A DNA stretch of 64,000 bases from Heterocephalus glaber. Taxonomy: Eukaryota; Chordata; Mammalia; Rodentia; Bathyergidae. The stretch spans positions 13,754,804 through 13,818,803 of the forward strand of contig NW_004624776.1 in assembly GCF_000247695.1 (NCBI RefSeq). The letters are read 5' to 3'. The position numbers and the translations under genes were made by a program. Position 1 is the first letter of the stretch. The number at the start of each line of letters is the position of its first letter. Below the pieces are notes generated by a model that worked only from the letters and a program-made list of their open reading frames with translations, ran no database searches and was not told the DNA's origin. Positions 35,580-46,283 of this stretch are shown one piece after another.

Positions 35580-35745
35580 AATTACCAGTTTTTTGTGCTT
35601 TTAATGTTAGAGCTAAGAAATCTTTATCCACCCTGAGGTGACAGGATTTTCCCTCGTATGATCTCTTGGAAGTTTTTATGGTTCATTTTGAGTCATTTTT
35701 CCATATCATGTGAAGGCTTATGTTTTTACATAGAAACACCCAATT
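35580..35745 (-). mobile_element. Older L1M ORF2 fragment, antisense
   Basis: 'agctaagaaatctttatcca', 'gatctcttggaagttttta' and 'ttttgagtcatttttccata' correspond to antisense L1 ORF2 upstream of the region covered by the neighbouring L1, and are more diverged. Confidence 0.6.
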
Positions 35746-35949
35746 AGCCCACCTCTATTTACTGAACTGTCTCTGGTTTTGTACCACAGAGAATGTAACT
35801 TCCCATGCTCTCCTGGGCTCTCATTCATCTTCTTTGACAAAGATGTTGTAGAATTTGAATCACAAAAATTGTAATTACAACTTGGAAGAGCATTTTAAAG
35901 TATGATATTATTAATACCTTGCAAAAATATTTTCTTGGGACAAAAAGTA

Positions 35950-36039
35950 TACTGTAGAGGCAGAACACTTATTAGCATGTGCAAAGCCCTGAGTTCCATC
36001 CCAGGAACACAAGTGTGTGTGTGTGTGTGTGTGTGTGTA
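35950..36039 (+). mobile_element. ID SINE remnant followed by (GT)n
   Basis: A truncated ID (aggcagaacacttattagca to gttccatcccagg) runs into about 14 GT units at 36012-36039. Confidence 0.75.
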
Positions 36040-36708
36040 CATATACATACACATACGTATACAATTATATCTTTTTTCTAATAAATTTAACATTTTAGTA
36101 CAGGGCCACTGTTGTGACTCCCAGTGTTTTATAACATTTCCTAAATAGCAATGGTGAGTAGACCTTCAACAGATGTTTCTCACTGACAGGTACATTTTAG
36201 TGTGATGTGAAGAGAATTAACATGCTTTCTATTAGTTGTCTTTGTGCTAGCTTATATTTATTTCACCTTGGAATGGTTTTAGTTATGTTTTTTGTCTTTG
36301 TTTTACAGGAAAAAAATTTCTAAAGTTAAAAAGAATCGTTTACAAGAATAAGAAATCAGAAATTCAGATCATGAGTCTAAACATGAAGCTAGCCTTTTGA
36401 TTGAATAACTGAGTCGTTTTCTAATTTATCCTTTTTAAAGAAGTTTCTACTTATTCTGAAAAGGTTTATGTTCACTATCTAAAAGATTCTTTTCCAATAG
36501 AAAGTTTCAAAGTAATTCTGAATGGATCCTAAATGTTTGACACACTGCGTAGTTTTATAAATTTATAAATCACTTCTAAGATTTATTTCAAAATGTAAAA
36601 TCTAAAAAAAAATCCAGAAATGTAATTTTTAAACTTTCCAGTGGCTGTCTTCTAGAATAGTTTATCTCTAGTGAAATATTATCAAATAAGATTTTCCTAT
36701 TTAAAACA

Positions 36709-36829
36709 ACAAGGGCATGGTGGAACGTACCCGTAATCCCAGCACTCAGGAAACTGAGGCAGGAGGATCTCAAGTTCAAAGCCAACCTGGACCAAATATC
36801 AAGACCCTGTCTCAAAGAACTGCAAAAAA
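36709..36829 (+). mobile_element. B1 SINE
   Basis: aagggcatggtggaacgtac to caagaccctgtctcaaag. Confidence 0.92.
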
Positions 36830-36971
36830 TAACAAAACAAGAGAGAGGGGAATGGAATCACACATCCAGCAAGAGCCTCTTTGCCGACTACTCTTAAATT
36901 CACTGATAATATTTATACTCATTTGTGAGGCAGAGTATCCTAATGTGACATGTGTATTGTGTAATGCTCAG

Positions 36972-37286
36972 ATCAGGCTGGGCTGAACTTTGTGATCCTT
37001 CTGCCTCAGTCTTCCTAAGTGCTAGGATTACAGGTGTGTATCTCCATGCTAGATTTCTTTTTTTTAATTGCTGTTTTGAGACAGGGTCTTGAACACAGAC
37101 TGTCTTCAAATTTAATGATCCTTCTGCCTCACCCTCTGGGTGCTGGGATTATGGGCATAACCACCATGCCTGGGTTTTTCGTTTTTGTTTTTGTTTTTGG
37201 TGGTGGTGGTGGTGGTACTGGGATCAAGCTCCAGGTCTTGGTATGCTAGGCAAATATTCTGCCACTGAGCTACATCCTTCCTCTTG
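36972..37286 (-). mobile_element. Cluster: partial B1, B1, then ID
   Basis: Partial B1 at 36972-37054 (gatccttctgcctcagtctt), B1 at 37070-37170 (gagacagggtcttgaacaca) and ID at 37195-37286 (gtactgggatcaagctccag to gccactgagctacatcc), with a short (GGT)n between the last two. Confidence 0.85.
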
Positions 37287-37311
37287 TGTGTGTGTATGTG
37301 TGTTGTTTTCC

Positions 37312-37335
37312 TTTTTTTTTTTTTTTTTTTTTTTT
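37312..37335. repeat. Poly-T tract
   Basis: About 24 T with no recognisable element attached on the right (gcagtgcttaag follows). Confidence 0.9.
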
Positions 37336-37431
37336 GCAGTGCTTAAGACATTGCCAGTTTTTATGGCAATGACCACAATAACCATTTATAATCCAATAAC
37401 CTTTTATAATCAACTATAAACAGCATTTCAT

Positions 37432-37545
37432 ACTTTTTTTTTTGTACTAGGGACCAAACCCAGGGCCTCACACATGCTAGGCAGGTGCTCCATCACTGAG
37501 CCTAGGGACGTGGTTGTGTACCAGGCCCTGGGTTCAGTCACGGTA
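37432..37545 (-). mobile_element. ID SINE and adjoining inverted ID fragment
   Basis: The minus-strand ID (ttgtactagggaccaaaccc to catcactgagcc) is immediately followed by a + strand fragment (accaggccctgggttcagtc), a head-to-head pair. Confidence 0.75.
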
Positions 37546-38105
37546 CATTGCAGCTCAGTGTCGCACTAGTACTCGTGGGTGCTAGTGTGTGCAAGAGTGA
37601 ATTCAGTGCTCAGTGCTGCAAAACAGATAAATACACACACATGTTTGGAAGACACTTGAATGATTTGTGATACCATTATATATTCAAAGTTTTCTTATCT
37701 TCTCTTAATTAGAGCCGTGTTTTAATTTAAAAATACATAGTAAGTCCTTACTGAAATCTTAAATACAGAAAGGCAAATTTCAGTATTTTCTGAGGGAGAT
37801 TTTAGCTTGAGACTAAGAAACTAGTTCCAGTATATGTTTTTCTCCTGTTCTGTTTTTCTCTTCTAAGCTTCCGTGCAGTAGTTAAGATGGAACATCCCAG
37901 GTGGGAATTACTGTGCACCAGCTGGCACAGCTGGCATTTTGATGTGTCTGCTGCGATTACCAGAAGGAATGACATAGGTTTCATGGCAGGGGGTGAGAGA
38001 GCAGAGTACCACCAGGCACTGAGCATCACCTGTGTTTCTTCCACCTGTGGCAGTCTGGGCCAGGTGGCTGTTTGGAATGAGTGCTCCCTGCATTTAGAAT
38101 GACAT

Positions 38106-38292
38106 CAAGAGCTGGGTGTGGTGGCACACTCCTGTAACCCTAGCACTCTGAAAGGCTGAGACAGGAGGGTCACAAGTTCAACCAACTAGCCCAGCCAGCT
38201 CAGTGACTTAGCAAGAGCTTGTCTGAAGTCTCCAAATAAAAAATGAAGGGCTGGGTATGTAGCTCAGTGTGTAGGTCCTCGGTTGAATCCCC

Positions 38293-38331
<39 letters not shown>
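38106..38331 (+). mobile_element. B1-ID dimer SINE ending in (AC)n
   Basis: B1 half gagctgggtgtggtggcaca, linker aaataaaaaatgaa, ID half gggctgggtatgtagctcag. The 3' tail has become a pure (AC)n run of about 17 units at 38297-38330. Confidence 0.92.
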
Positions 38332-38333
<2 letters not shown>

Positions 38334-38465
38334 CACACGAATGATGTAGGGTGGCTAAGGCTAAGAGTCACACTCAGGGAACCAGTTGGTACCAGAATTA
38401 GGGGGAGTAGAAGCTGAGTTGGAGGGACGGAGTCATCAGGGCTCAAAGTTCTCTTTCTAAATATG

Positions 38466-38590
38466 TAAGCATGTTGAGGGATTGAGGCAGGAGGATTGAC
38501 ACAAGTTCGAGGCCAGTCTGGGCTACCTACTGAATTCAAGAGCAACATGAACTACGCAGCAAGATCCTGTCTCAAAAGAAAAAATGAATA
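38466..38590 (+). mobile_element. B1 SINE, 5'-truncated
   Basis: gaggcaggaggattgacaca to gatcctgtctcaaaagaaaa. Confidence 0.88.
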
Positions 38591-38605
38591 AATAAGATGT
38601 AAAGA

Positions 38606-38648
38606 TGTGTGTGTGCATGCACACACGTGCGCGCATGTGTATGTGTTA
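38606..38648. repeat. Alternating purine-pyrimidine tract
   Basis: A run of TG, CA and CG dinucleotides including gtgcatgcacacacgtgcgc. It is self-complementary in part and has the composition expected of Z-prone DNA. Confidence 0.85.
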
Positions 38649-38833
38649 TATGTCCTTGTTCTGGCCTTCAGATCCTCAAAATAAGACAGTTGATCTGGGA
38701 TCCTAGGAGTTCTTGCCCACCTGAAATCCTGGGGCATACATTTATAACACAAAAAGGTGGGCGTAGGATTAGTCTTGTTGATTATTATGTGTTAATTTTC
38801 AATTGAGGAAAATTAGGTAATCAGGTACATATA

Positions 38834-39120
38834 CAGGTTAAGCATCCCTAATTTGAATTTCAAAATCTAAAATTTGTTGAATGCCAACATGATCCCATAA
38901 ATGGAAAATTCCACAGCACATGACTTTAATCACGAAATTATCTTAAAATATTGTATAAGATTAGCTTTAGGTTATGTGGCTAAGATATATATGAAAAATA
39001 AGTGAGTTTTATGTTTAGATTTGGGTTCCATCACTGAGATACTTTAGTATCTATATGCAAATATTCTAAGATCTAAAATACTTCTGGTCTCAAGCTTTAG
39101 ATAAGGAATACTCGACTTAT
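38834..39120. mobile_element. Nonautonomous Tc1/mariner (Tigger-type) DNA transposon
   Basis: The left end caggttaagcatccctaatt and the right end ataaggaatactcgactta are diverged inverted repeats of each other. A TA dinucleotide precedes the left end. No transposase ORF. Confidence 0.75.
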
Positions 39121-39547
39121 AGTCCCAAATATGAACTGCCACTATTTGGATTTTATATGCTCTAGTGCCCCAAACTTCATTTTTTCTGGAATTGGAGCAT
39201 AGGACTGGTACCACAGGCTCCTATCAGATGATGTGAGCAAGTATAGAAGTTTTAACCTGGGCTTACCCAAGGGCTCCATGGTTAGAAGTCAGAGAGGGAG
39301 TTTTATTTTTATTTGTACCAGCTTCTAGCTAGAAATGTAGCATTTCCTTCCATTATGAATGTAAGCATCAGACCATAACAGTTTTAATAATACTGTGATA
39401 TTGTCTGATCAGTTATTTTCCTCCTTGTACAGTAGATTTTGGTACTATCTTCAGATAGCATTCTTACATATCAGTACTTCCACATGTATTGGTTATTAAG
39501 ATACATGTTCTGCTAATTCATACATGACATTACTATATTAACATTCT

Positions 39548-39732
39548 TTTGTTTGTGGTCCTAGGGATTGAACCAGGAGTTCATGCATGCTAGGCAGGCT
39601 CTCTCCCACAAAGCTACATTCTCAGCCCCCTGGCCCCTTTGACATAGGGTCTGGCTGGCTTCAAATTTGAAATTCTCTTGCCTCGGCCTCCGGAGTAGCT
39701 GGGATTGCAAGTGTGCACCAAACCACCTGGCA
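39548..39732 (-). mobile_element. B1-ID dimer SINE
   Basis: tcctagggattgaaccagga and aagctacattctcagccccc (ID half), then gacatagggtctggctggct and gggattgcaagtgtgcacca (B1 half). Confidence 0.88.
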
Positions 39733-40088
39733 ACAACTCTTTTAATATTTAGATAATTGTCTTACATTGTCATTGGCTTAATGGTTATTTTATGCATTTA
39801 AAAATGTAATTCTGAGAAAAGGTCTACAGGTTTTACCAGAGTCCCCACTGCTCATTATCAGAGTCTTTGATAAGTACCATCCCACTCCTGCTCCTGCAGG
39901 CAGTTCTATGCCTAAGGGAAGGAAAATCCAGAGGTTCTCTTTTCCTTCTGTAAGCATATTTGCCAAGAATCCAGAGTTGTAGTGAGGAAAGAACAGAGGT
40001 TTTGAAATCAGGCATACTGGGGTATATATGACCCCTTCGAATTTTGACCCTATGAACATGGTCACTTTAAAAATTTTTAGCTTCATTT

Positions 40089-40091
<3 letters not shown>

Positions 40092-40131
<40 letters not shown>

Positions 40132-40305
40132 GTGGGAATCCAACTGAGGACTTTTGTACTGCGCTGCATCCCTGCTCTTTTTTATTTTTAAGAAAAGGCC
40201 TTGCTAAGTCACTTAAGTTGCCCAGGCTGGGCTCAAACTTGCCATCTTCCTGCCTCAGCCTCCCAGAGTGTTGGAATTATAGGTATGTGCCACCACACCC
40301 TTCAC
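40092..40305 (-). mobile_element. (GT)n followed by B1-ID dimer SINE
   Basis: About 19 GT units (40092-40130) stand at the tail side of a minus-strand dimer whose B1 half reads tgcccaggctgggctcaaac and tatgtgccaccacacc. Confidence 0.88.
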
Positions 40306-40309
40306 CCAT

Positions 40310-40430
40310 TGTCCTAATAAACTGTGGCAAATAGCGTCTGTCTCCTGGGGTGGTTGTGAGGATTACATAAGGTACCATGTGTACTTAGCTTAGGTCTGGC
40401 ATGCTATACACATTCTTTCCTGTTGTTATT
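40310..40430 (+). repeat. Possible MIR remnant
   Basis: 'ggggtggttgtgaggattac', 'ggtaccatgtgtacttagc' and 'tctggcatgctatacaca' resemble the MIR tail. Confidence 0.45.
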
Positions 40431-40679
40431 TTGTCTTCTACAGTGTTACTTCTCAAGTGTCTATTCGCCTCGCCTGTATCTCTGTGCCTAAATTCCCTAT
40501 GGTGTCCAGGGCTGTGGTACCCTGGGGAAAATCTGAGAGCTTAGCTTGTTGCATTAATATTCACCATGAAAAGACTGTTGGCTTTTTCAGAGTTCCTTTC
40601 ACTTTTTTCAGATATTCACAGAGCATCTTTAGTTTCTGTGCCTGTAAATACTCTTTTGAATTACCTTGCAGCATCAGCT

Positions 40680-41335
40680 TCCTAGGGGTTGCCATAACAA
40701 ATTATCACAAACAGGGTGATTTAAAACTACAGACATTGAGCCAGGCATGGTGGCACAGGCTGTAATCCCAGCACTCGGCAGGCTGAGGCAGGCTGGGATA
40801 CATAGTGAGTTCCAGGCCGGCCTGGACAACATAGTGAGACTCTTCTCAAAACAACAGCCAGAAACTCAGACATTTATTCTCTCACTCTTCTAGAGGCCAG
40901 AGTTCAAATCAAGGTACTGATGTACTGTGAACCCCGCACAGGTGTAAGGGGGGCACTGTCTTTGCCTGATCCAGCTGTTGGTGACATCTGGCAATCCTGG
41001 GTGCTCCTCTACAGATCGTCACTCACTCTCTGCCGCTGTCTTCTTGGCTTGCTCCTTTTTGTGTCTGTCTATACCCACACTTCCCTGTTCTTAAGTGTAG
41101 CCAGCCACTGAACCGGCCCACCTAGTCCATGTGACCCCATTTTAACTTGGTGACTCATACAAAGATTCAGTCTCCAAATAGTCACACTCTTGGGTAGGAG
41201 GTTTTGTTTTCTGTGACTCCTACAGTATCTGGGGGGAACACAGTCAGCCCACAACACTTGCTTGCTGATTGACCCTCTACCCTTCTGTAAGTCAGGCTTC
41301 TGAACAGATACAGGTAATATCAAGTTATTTTATGA
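40680..41335 (-). mobile_element. MLT1-type MaLR LTR, antisense, split by a B1
   Basis: 'ggttgccataacaaattatc' and 'gggtgatttaaaactaca' before the B1, then 'catttattctctcactct', 'cccattttaacttggtgac' and 'tctccaaatagtcacactc' after it, match the antisense MLT1 order. Confidence 0.78.
40738..40852 (+). mobile_element. B1 SINE inserted in the MLT1 LTR
   Basis: gagccaggcatggtggcaca to agactcttctcaaaacaac; the word actacagaca/actcagaca around it may be a decayed target duplication. Confidence 0.9.
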
Positions 41336-41908
41336 GAGCTTTTCTTTTTTCCTCAGGTTAATAATTTGCTTTCCCTGTGGCTTGAAAAAAATGTCTTGAG
41401 GTGTCTTGCTGGAGGTAATACCCAATACTGACTCTTTGGATTTGTTAAATAAGAAAGAATCTTGTATAGGAAGAAAGTGTATCCTAGTGACTAGGGAAAG
41501 TCCTTGAAAAGTACACGGAAAAGCAAGAGTTAAAAGGGCTGCACCTCCTGCAGACTGTTTGCAGAAGTTTATGACTTGGGAATGAACTGGCCATTGAGCT
41601 TATAGTGACCCAGGAGGCTGTGGCTTGGACTCGCCAGCAGTGTAGGGCCCTGAGGCCATGTAGGGCCCTGATCTCAGCCTTTCAAAGGCAGGAAGGACTA
41701 CATAACATGGACTTGGCCAACTGCCTGTTCCTTCAGTGTGTCTGCGGGACGCCCCTGCCCATGGCAGAGTCTGAGGTATGTTCAGCTTGTTGGAGAAGGT
41801 GTTGGTGCATGTGTTTGTAGTTCCAGGAATAATCACAAAGTACACTGCCTGAAATAAACCTGGGCTGTGTTTCTAAAGTATGTGAACTTTACTTAAAAAT
41901 TTTTTACA

Positions 41909-42090
41909 GCCAGATATGGTGGTCCATGCCTATAATCTCAGCACCCTGGCAGGCTGAGCCAAGAGGGTGGCAAGTTCCAGCCCAGCCTGGGCAACATAGC
42001 AATGTAGTGAGACCCTGAGTAAAAAATGGACTAGTGGTATAGCTCAGCATCGAAGGCCCTGAGTTTAAATCCCCATACTGTGCCCTCCAA
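41909..42090 (+). mobile_element. B1-ID dimer SINE
   Basis: gccagatatggtggtccatg to gagaccctgagtaaaaaatg, then ggactagtggtatagctcag and aaatccccatactg. Confidence 0.9.
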
Positions 42091-42379
42091 GAAAAAAATG
42101 AAAGGAAGAAAAATAGAATATCCATTAGCGTTCAAATTTGTTTTTACAAAGGATTTAACTTTCCTCTGGGTAAGAGCCAACGTTTGGATTTAGTCTTAAC
42201 CTCAGGGTGTCCCCATCCTTCCCTCTGTATGGTGGCTGGAAGTGAAATGGTCCTTTCATTTCAATTTTGCATATATCTGTTCACCAGTTTCTGTGGTTCA
42301 GAGAACATTCGGTAGCACAGTGTGCTTTCTCCTTTTCTATTTTAAGGAGAACTGTATGAACACTGAAAGTCAGGTTATA

Positions 42380-42474
42380 GTTTTGTTTTGTTTTGTTTTG
42401 TTCTGTTCTGTTCCTAGTACCGGGGCTCGAACTCGTGACCTTGTGCTTGCCAGGCAGGCGTGGTGCCACATAGT
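42380..42474 (-). mobile_element. ID SINE with (TTTTG/TTCTG)n tail
   Basis: A gttttgttttgttttg tract is followed by gtaccggggctcgaactcgt and caggcaggcgtggtgccaca, a member of the GGTACC-end subfamily with its 5' end missing. Confidence 0.82.
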
Positions 42475-42954
42475 TTTATTTTTAATGTGTGTGGTTGCAC
42501 TGAGACTGGGGCGTTAGAGGGATAATCCCGTGCCCCTTCACCTGCTCAGGCACACCTGCCTCCACTAGCCCTCAGCACTTCCTGGAGTATTTCTTTATTG
42601 TGCATAAGTATAGAAACAGACTGAATCTTCCAGCCACAAGGAAAAATAAAACTATAAGAACGCACATAGGTTTGTGAGTAGTTAGACTGTTCCTTTGCCC
42701 TGGCTTTGTGGTACAGGGCCACAGTTCAAATGGATTTGTTCTTACTGTTTACTTAGGTTGTCTGTGTCCTCTGTTCTGATAATTTATTTCAACCATCCAT
42801 AATAATATCTTCTTCGTATGTAATTCAGAAAGTAATTGTAACTTTTCATGATTTCTCCTATTTTTCCATAGTGGCAATGTTGGGGAGAAAAATTGTTTCC
42901 TTCTAGGTTTAGATCTTAGAGGCCTGTGAATTAAACTGATAAAAGACAGCTAGC

Positions 42955-43032
42955 AGTGGGAGTTGTAGTTCAGTGGTAGAGCATTTGCCTAATATGTGCG
43001 AGGCCCTGGGTTCAATCACAGAGCCACTAAAC
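42955..43032 (+). mobile_element. ID SINE
   Basis: gtgggagttgtagttcagtg, tagagcatttgcctaata and aggccctgggttcaatcaca. Confidence 0.92.
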
Positions 43033-43069
43033 AAAAAAAGACAGATTAGCAAGTGAAAGATGGGGGGGG

Positions 43070-43240
43070 AGCTGTGCATATGCTAGGTGTGCAGTAGCTT
43101 ACAGAAAAATGGAAAGGGCAAGAAACAAGTGAAAATAGAAGAAAAAATGGAAACAAAGCTTTTCTACATAGGGAGGAATGGGGGCTTGAGAGGGGAATGA
43201 GATAAAATAAAATTTATTTTTTAAAAATGTGACTCTGGTA
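43070..43240 (+). mobile_element. Possible L1 3'UTR-like fragment
   Basis: Purine-rich 'gaaaatagaagaaaaaatgg' and 'gggaggaatgggggcttgag' followed by an A/T-rich end resemble the L1 tail at 17601-17894. No target duplication is visible. Confidence 0.35.
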
Positions 43241-43511
43241 GGTGATTAAAGTTTGGGCTTTATTTGTTGTCTTAATAGAGAAGCTGGAGAGGAGAAGGAA
43301 GTTAGAGAAGAAGTCAGTGTCTTTTAGGAAAGATAAGCGGCTCTTAGGAGAGCAGATAGGGGAGATAAGATAGTTTTGTGACCGTGTCTACGGAGGTGGA
43401 GATTCGGGTCCTCCTCTGGCTGCAGGCAGGAAAACGGAGTTCAGGGCGAGGGGGAAAAAGCCCATTCTCAAATGTCTTCGGCTCAACATAATTCTCATGC
43501 TATAGCAGTAT

Positions 43512-43630
43512 AATCCGAGGCAGGTGAGGTGGCCTGAGCCTGTAACCCTGGCACTCTGAGAGGTTGAGGTAAGAGAACTGCAAATTCAAGCCCAACGTGG
43601 GCAACTGAGTGACTGGTTCAAAACATAGAA
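43512..43630 (+). mobile_element. B1 SINE, diverged
   Basis: gaggcaggtgaggtggcctg, cctgtaaccctggcactctg and gcaaattcaagcccaacgtg. Confidence 0.82.
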
Positions 43631-43953
43631 AAATTAAAGACGAAAGAAAAATGGTCTACTCTAGAGCCCTGCTGTGGTGACTTGGATTAAGGCAGCACCG
43701 GGGAGTAAGGGTCCATAGAGACCATTACTAGGACCTGCAGGAGACTGCCAGAACCCCGGAACAGGGCTGGCCCGCCTGCTGTGCCTTTGCTGCCACTCAC
43801 TGGGGGTGCCCCTGGCCAAGCTACCTCACTCTTTAGTTTCAGTCCTAATTTGAAAACCCAGGAGGTTGAAGTAACAGTAGAATGTGTAGAGCCGTTCCCT
43901 TCCTCTGGGCTCTTCACCACGTAGATGCCTTTGTCTCTGTGGTGTGTGGGTCG

Positions 43954-43956
<3 letters not shown>

Positions 43957-44003
<47 letters not shown>
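43957..44003. repeat. (GT)n microsatellite
   Basis: About 23 uninterrupted GT units, the longest perfect dinucleotide run in the window. Confidence 0.97.
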
Positions 44004-44004
<1 letters not shown>

Positions 44005-44377
44005 TGAGCTTAGTGGCTGTTGGGACAGGTGTGACTTCTGGAACCATCATTTAGCTTTGCTCAGGCCTGGCCAGTGTGGGGTAGGAAGGGGCTGCCAGGG
44101 CTGTGTCACACGCTGTCTGCCCTGCGGGCACACACTGCTTTCTGGCACGAGCATCCTTACCTCCTGCAGTGTCCCAGTTGTCCTCCCTGTGCCGTGGCCA
44201 ACTGGCTCTTTGTTTTTATTTGAAAGAATGCATGAGGATGGAAGCAGTGCAGGCATTTGGCAGAGCTCTGGCATTGCCTTCCTTTGTGTCAGACTTTGAA
44301 GGATCTGCTGCAGACAGCCTCTGCCTATCTCCAGAGTGACAGTTCCCTCCTGCAGATAAGACTCATCTTAGCTCTCC

Positions 44378-44500
44378 TGGGCTGTGAACAGTTGCAGAAC
44401 CAATGGGAGAAGTTGAGTAATCTGCCCGAGGTTACAGGGCTGGCTTGTGGCCCACACAGCAGTAACAGAAGCCTCCTTGATTCCAACCTCCTGTGTTGTC
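44378..44500 (-). repeat. Possible MIR remnant, antisense
   Basis: 'gagaagttgagtaatctgcc', 'cgaggttacagggctggc' and 'gattccaacctcctgtg' match the antisense MIR order. Confidence 0.5.
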
Positions 44501-45069
44501 CTAGGCCATTGTGTTGCCTCTGAGGAAATGATTTGAAACATTGGATGGGGGTCTGGGGCTTTAGTGATGGAGCCCACGCCTAGCGTGTGCTGTACCCTGG
44601 GTGCCCTCCCCAGAAGCTCCCGCACAGCAGAAAGGATCCTGCCTCACTGAGGGTCACGGAACCTGAGTTGTGAGCTGGGTCTGGTCTGAAATCAGGTCCA
44701 GAAAGCTTAGCTGGGATTTGTCTAAGCTCACACAACTAGCGTCATCTAGTTCTCTGGCTCATAGTTCTGCAGGCTCCTTGAGCTTGAGTGCCACGAGCTC
44801 TGGACTTAATCTTCCAACACCTTGTATCTTGAAGTAACACACATTGAAAGAAGACACCACGGGGCAGCCCTGGATCGTGTTACAGGCTCATGGCAGCCCT
44901 GTAGCTCCTCATGCTACCGTGTCTGCCACAGTTGTAAGTTCATTTTGGTAGCTCACCAGTGGTGCTGATTTTCTTCAGGCCTCTTATAGCTCATCATTGA
45001 TCAGCAAACATTACTACTTAAATTATGGTTTCTGTTCAGCCTGGAATGAAAGATGGATTTTGTTCTTTT

Positions 45070-45154
45070 TTTTTTTTGGTACCGGGGATCGAACTCGGGT
45101 CCTTGCGCTTGCGCAGCAGGTGGCAGAACCACTGAGCTCAGTCCCCGGCCCCGG
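45070..45154 (-). mobile_element. Young ID SINE with target duplication
   Basis: ttttttttggtaccggggat to ctgagctcagtccccggccc. The word ggatttTgttctttt precedes it and ggatttGgttctttt follows it. The body is well preserved and lies only about 200 bp before the next SPATA13 exon. Confidence 0.93.
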
Positions 45155-45360
45155 ATTTGGTTCTTTTAATCTATGTGTCAGTTGTGTCCTCATTATCAAT
45201 TGCACAAATAATTGTTTTAGGAAAAGGAATAAATCAAGAAAGTCTGAAAAGAATTAGAAAAAATAAAAAGAGAATCCAAGGTGGGGCTGGGGGAATGTGA
45301 CCTTTCTCCATTCCCCCCACCTGGATCTTGAAGCTCACCTAACCTGTTCGGTTTGGAAAG

Positions 45361-45699
45361 GTTGTGACTGGTGAACCCTGGAGGCCAGGCTCATCCCAGG
45401 AAGAGGAGAGGACCGAGGCAGCCAGGATCTCCAGGAGGAAATGGGGCTCTGGGAGGAAGATCGGACCACGACCACTGTCTGACTATGGCCAGCTGGCCAC
45501 CCGAAGCTTGTCCATTCCTGAAGACTCTGTTGCCGTGCACCTGCAGAGTGAGGACTGTGTGGACGGGCTGCCCGCGGTGAGCATGACCTCAGCCGGCTGC
45601 CCTCGCGGAGGCCGGAGAAGACGCCCCATTTCTGTGATTGGAGGAGTCAGCTTGTATGGCAGCACCCAGCCTGAGGACAGGGAGAGCCTCCTAACCCAA
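45361..45699 (+). CDS. SPATA13: SPATA13 (ASEF2), coding exon carrying the short-isoform start
   Basis: This 339-bp exon (113 codons, phase 0 at both ends) continues the large exon with VVTGEPWRPGSSQEEERTEA, giving the EE/VV junction expected for SPATA13. It has a long open frame, an acceptor AG at 45359-45360 and a donor GTAAGA at 45700. Recognisable pieces are PLSDYGQLATRSLSIPEDS at about residues 40-58 of the exon and RRRRPISVIGGVSLYGSTQ near its end, both characteristic of ASEF2. An internal ATG at 45583 (A at -3) begins MTSAGCPRGG; the short, widely studied ASEF2 isoform starts at the equivalent methionine, so this exon probably serves both isoforms. From memory the human protein has some 8-10 more residues between MTSA and GCP, which appear deleted here. 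An upstream alternative promoter for the short form is not identifiable by eye. Confidence 0.94.
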
Positions 45700-46083
45700 G
45701 TAAGATCTGTGTGCCTCCACCACAGCCAGCAAGGCCTCTCCAGCTCCCTGGCCTCTGTGCTCCTGCCCAGACTTAACTGGAAGCTGCTTTCCTCTCTCCT
45801 CTCTCGCTCCAGGATGACACAGTCTTTTCTTCCTGACTGAAAACATGCACGAACTCAAAACTAACCATCTAACATCTGGACACATTCTTTACTAACCTTT
45901 CTTTCCTAGCATCTCAGATTAAACATGAAACTAGTTTGGTCCTTACTTCTGAACAGACTGAAATTTTATCCTGGGAAAAGGAGCGAGACATATTTAGTGA
46001 ACATCCTGAAAGAAGTGAGTCTTTAAACACTAAATGGTTCCTCGTTAAAATGTGAAGATAGGAAAATAAAGAAGAAGTGGGAG

Positions 46084-46283
46084 GGCTGGGGATGTAGCTC
46101 TGTGGCAGAGTGCTTGCCTTACATATACTCAGCCCTGCATTCAATCTCCAGCACTGAAAATAAACCAGAAAACAGTAAGGGGAAAATGATTCCATATCAC
46201 CTAAGAGAACCCAGAGCCTCTCACATGGTAGGCATGTGCGCTGCCATTGGGCTGCGTCCATACATCCCCAGCTCCTCCTTACT
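46084..46283. mobile_element. ID SINE (+) and a second ID fragment (-)
   Basis: The + copy (46084-46157) reads gggctggggatgtagctctg to caatctccagcactga. The minus fragment (46205-46283) reads gagaacccagagcctctcac to cgtccatacatccccagctc. Confidence 0.8.

Larger units (their letters stand above)
26779..45360 (+). other. SPATA13: SPATA13 intron (18.6 kb) between the first two coding exons seen
   Basis: It is bounded by donor GTAAGG at 26779 and acceptor AG ending at 45360 (tttggaaag), and the flanking reading frames join in phase 0. Repeat content is listed separately. Stretches where I recognise nothing are about 26968-27990, 28233-28890, 36040-36700, 37520-38100, 39121-39545, 41331-41905, 42475-42950, 43250-43510 and 43631-44370. 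Confidence 0.85.

Noticed and set aside
45700..45840. Extension of the second exon's frame past the donor
   Set aside because: The frame continues 46 codons to a stop, but the donor GTAAGA and the in-phase next exon match the family sequence; the tail has no notable property.
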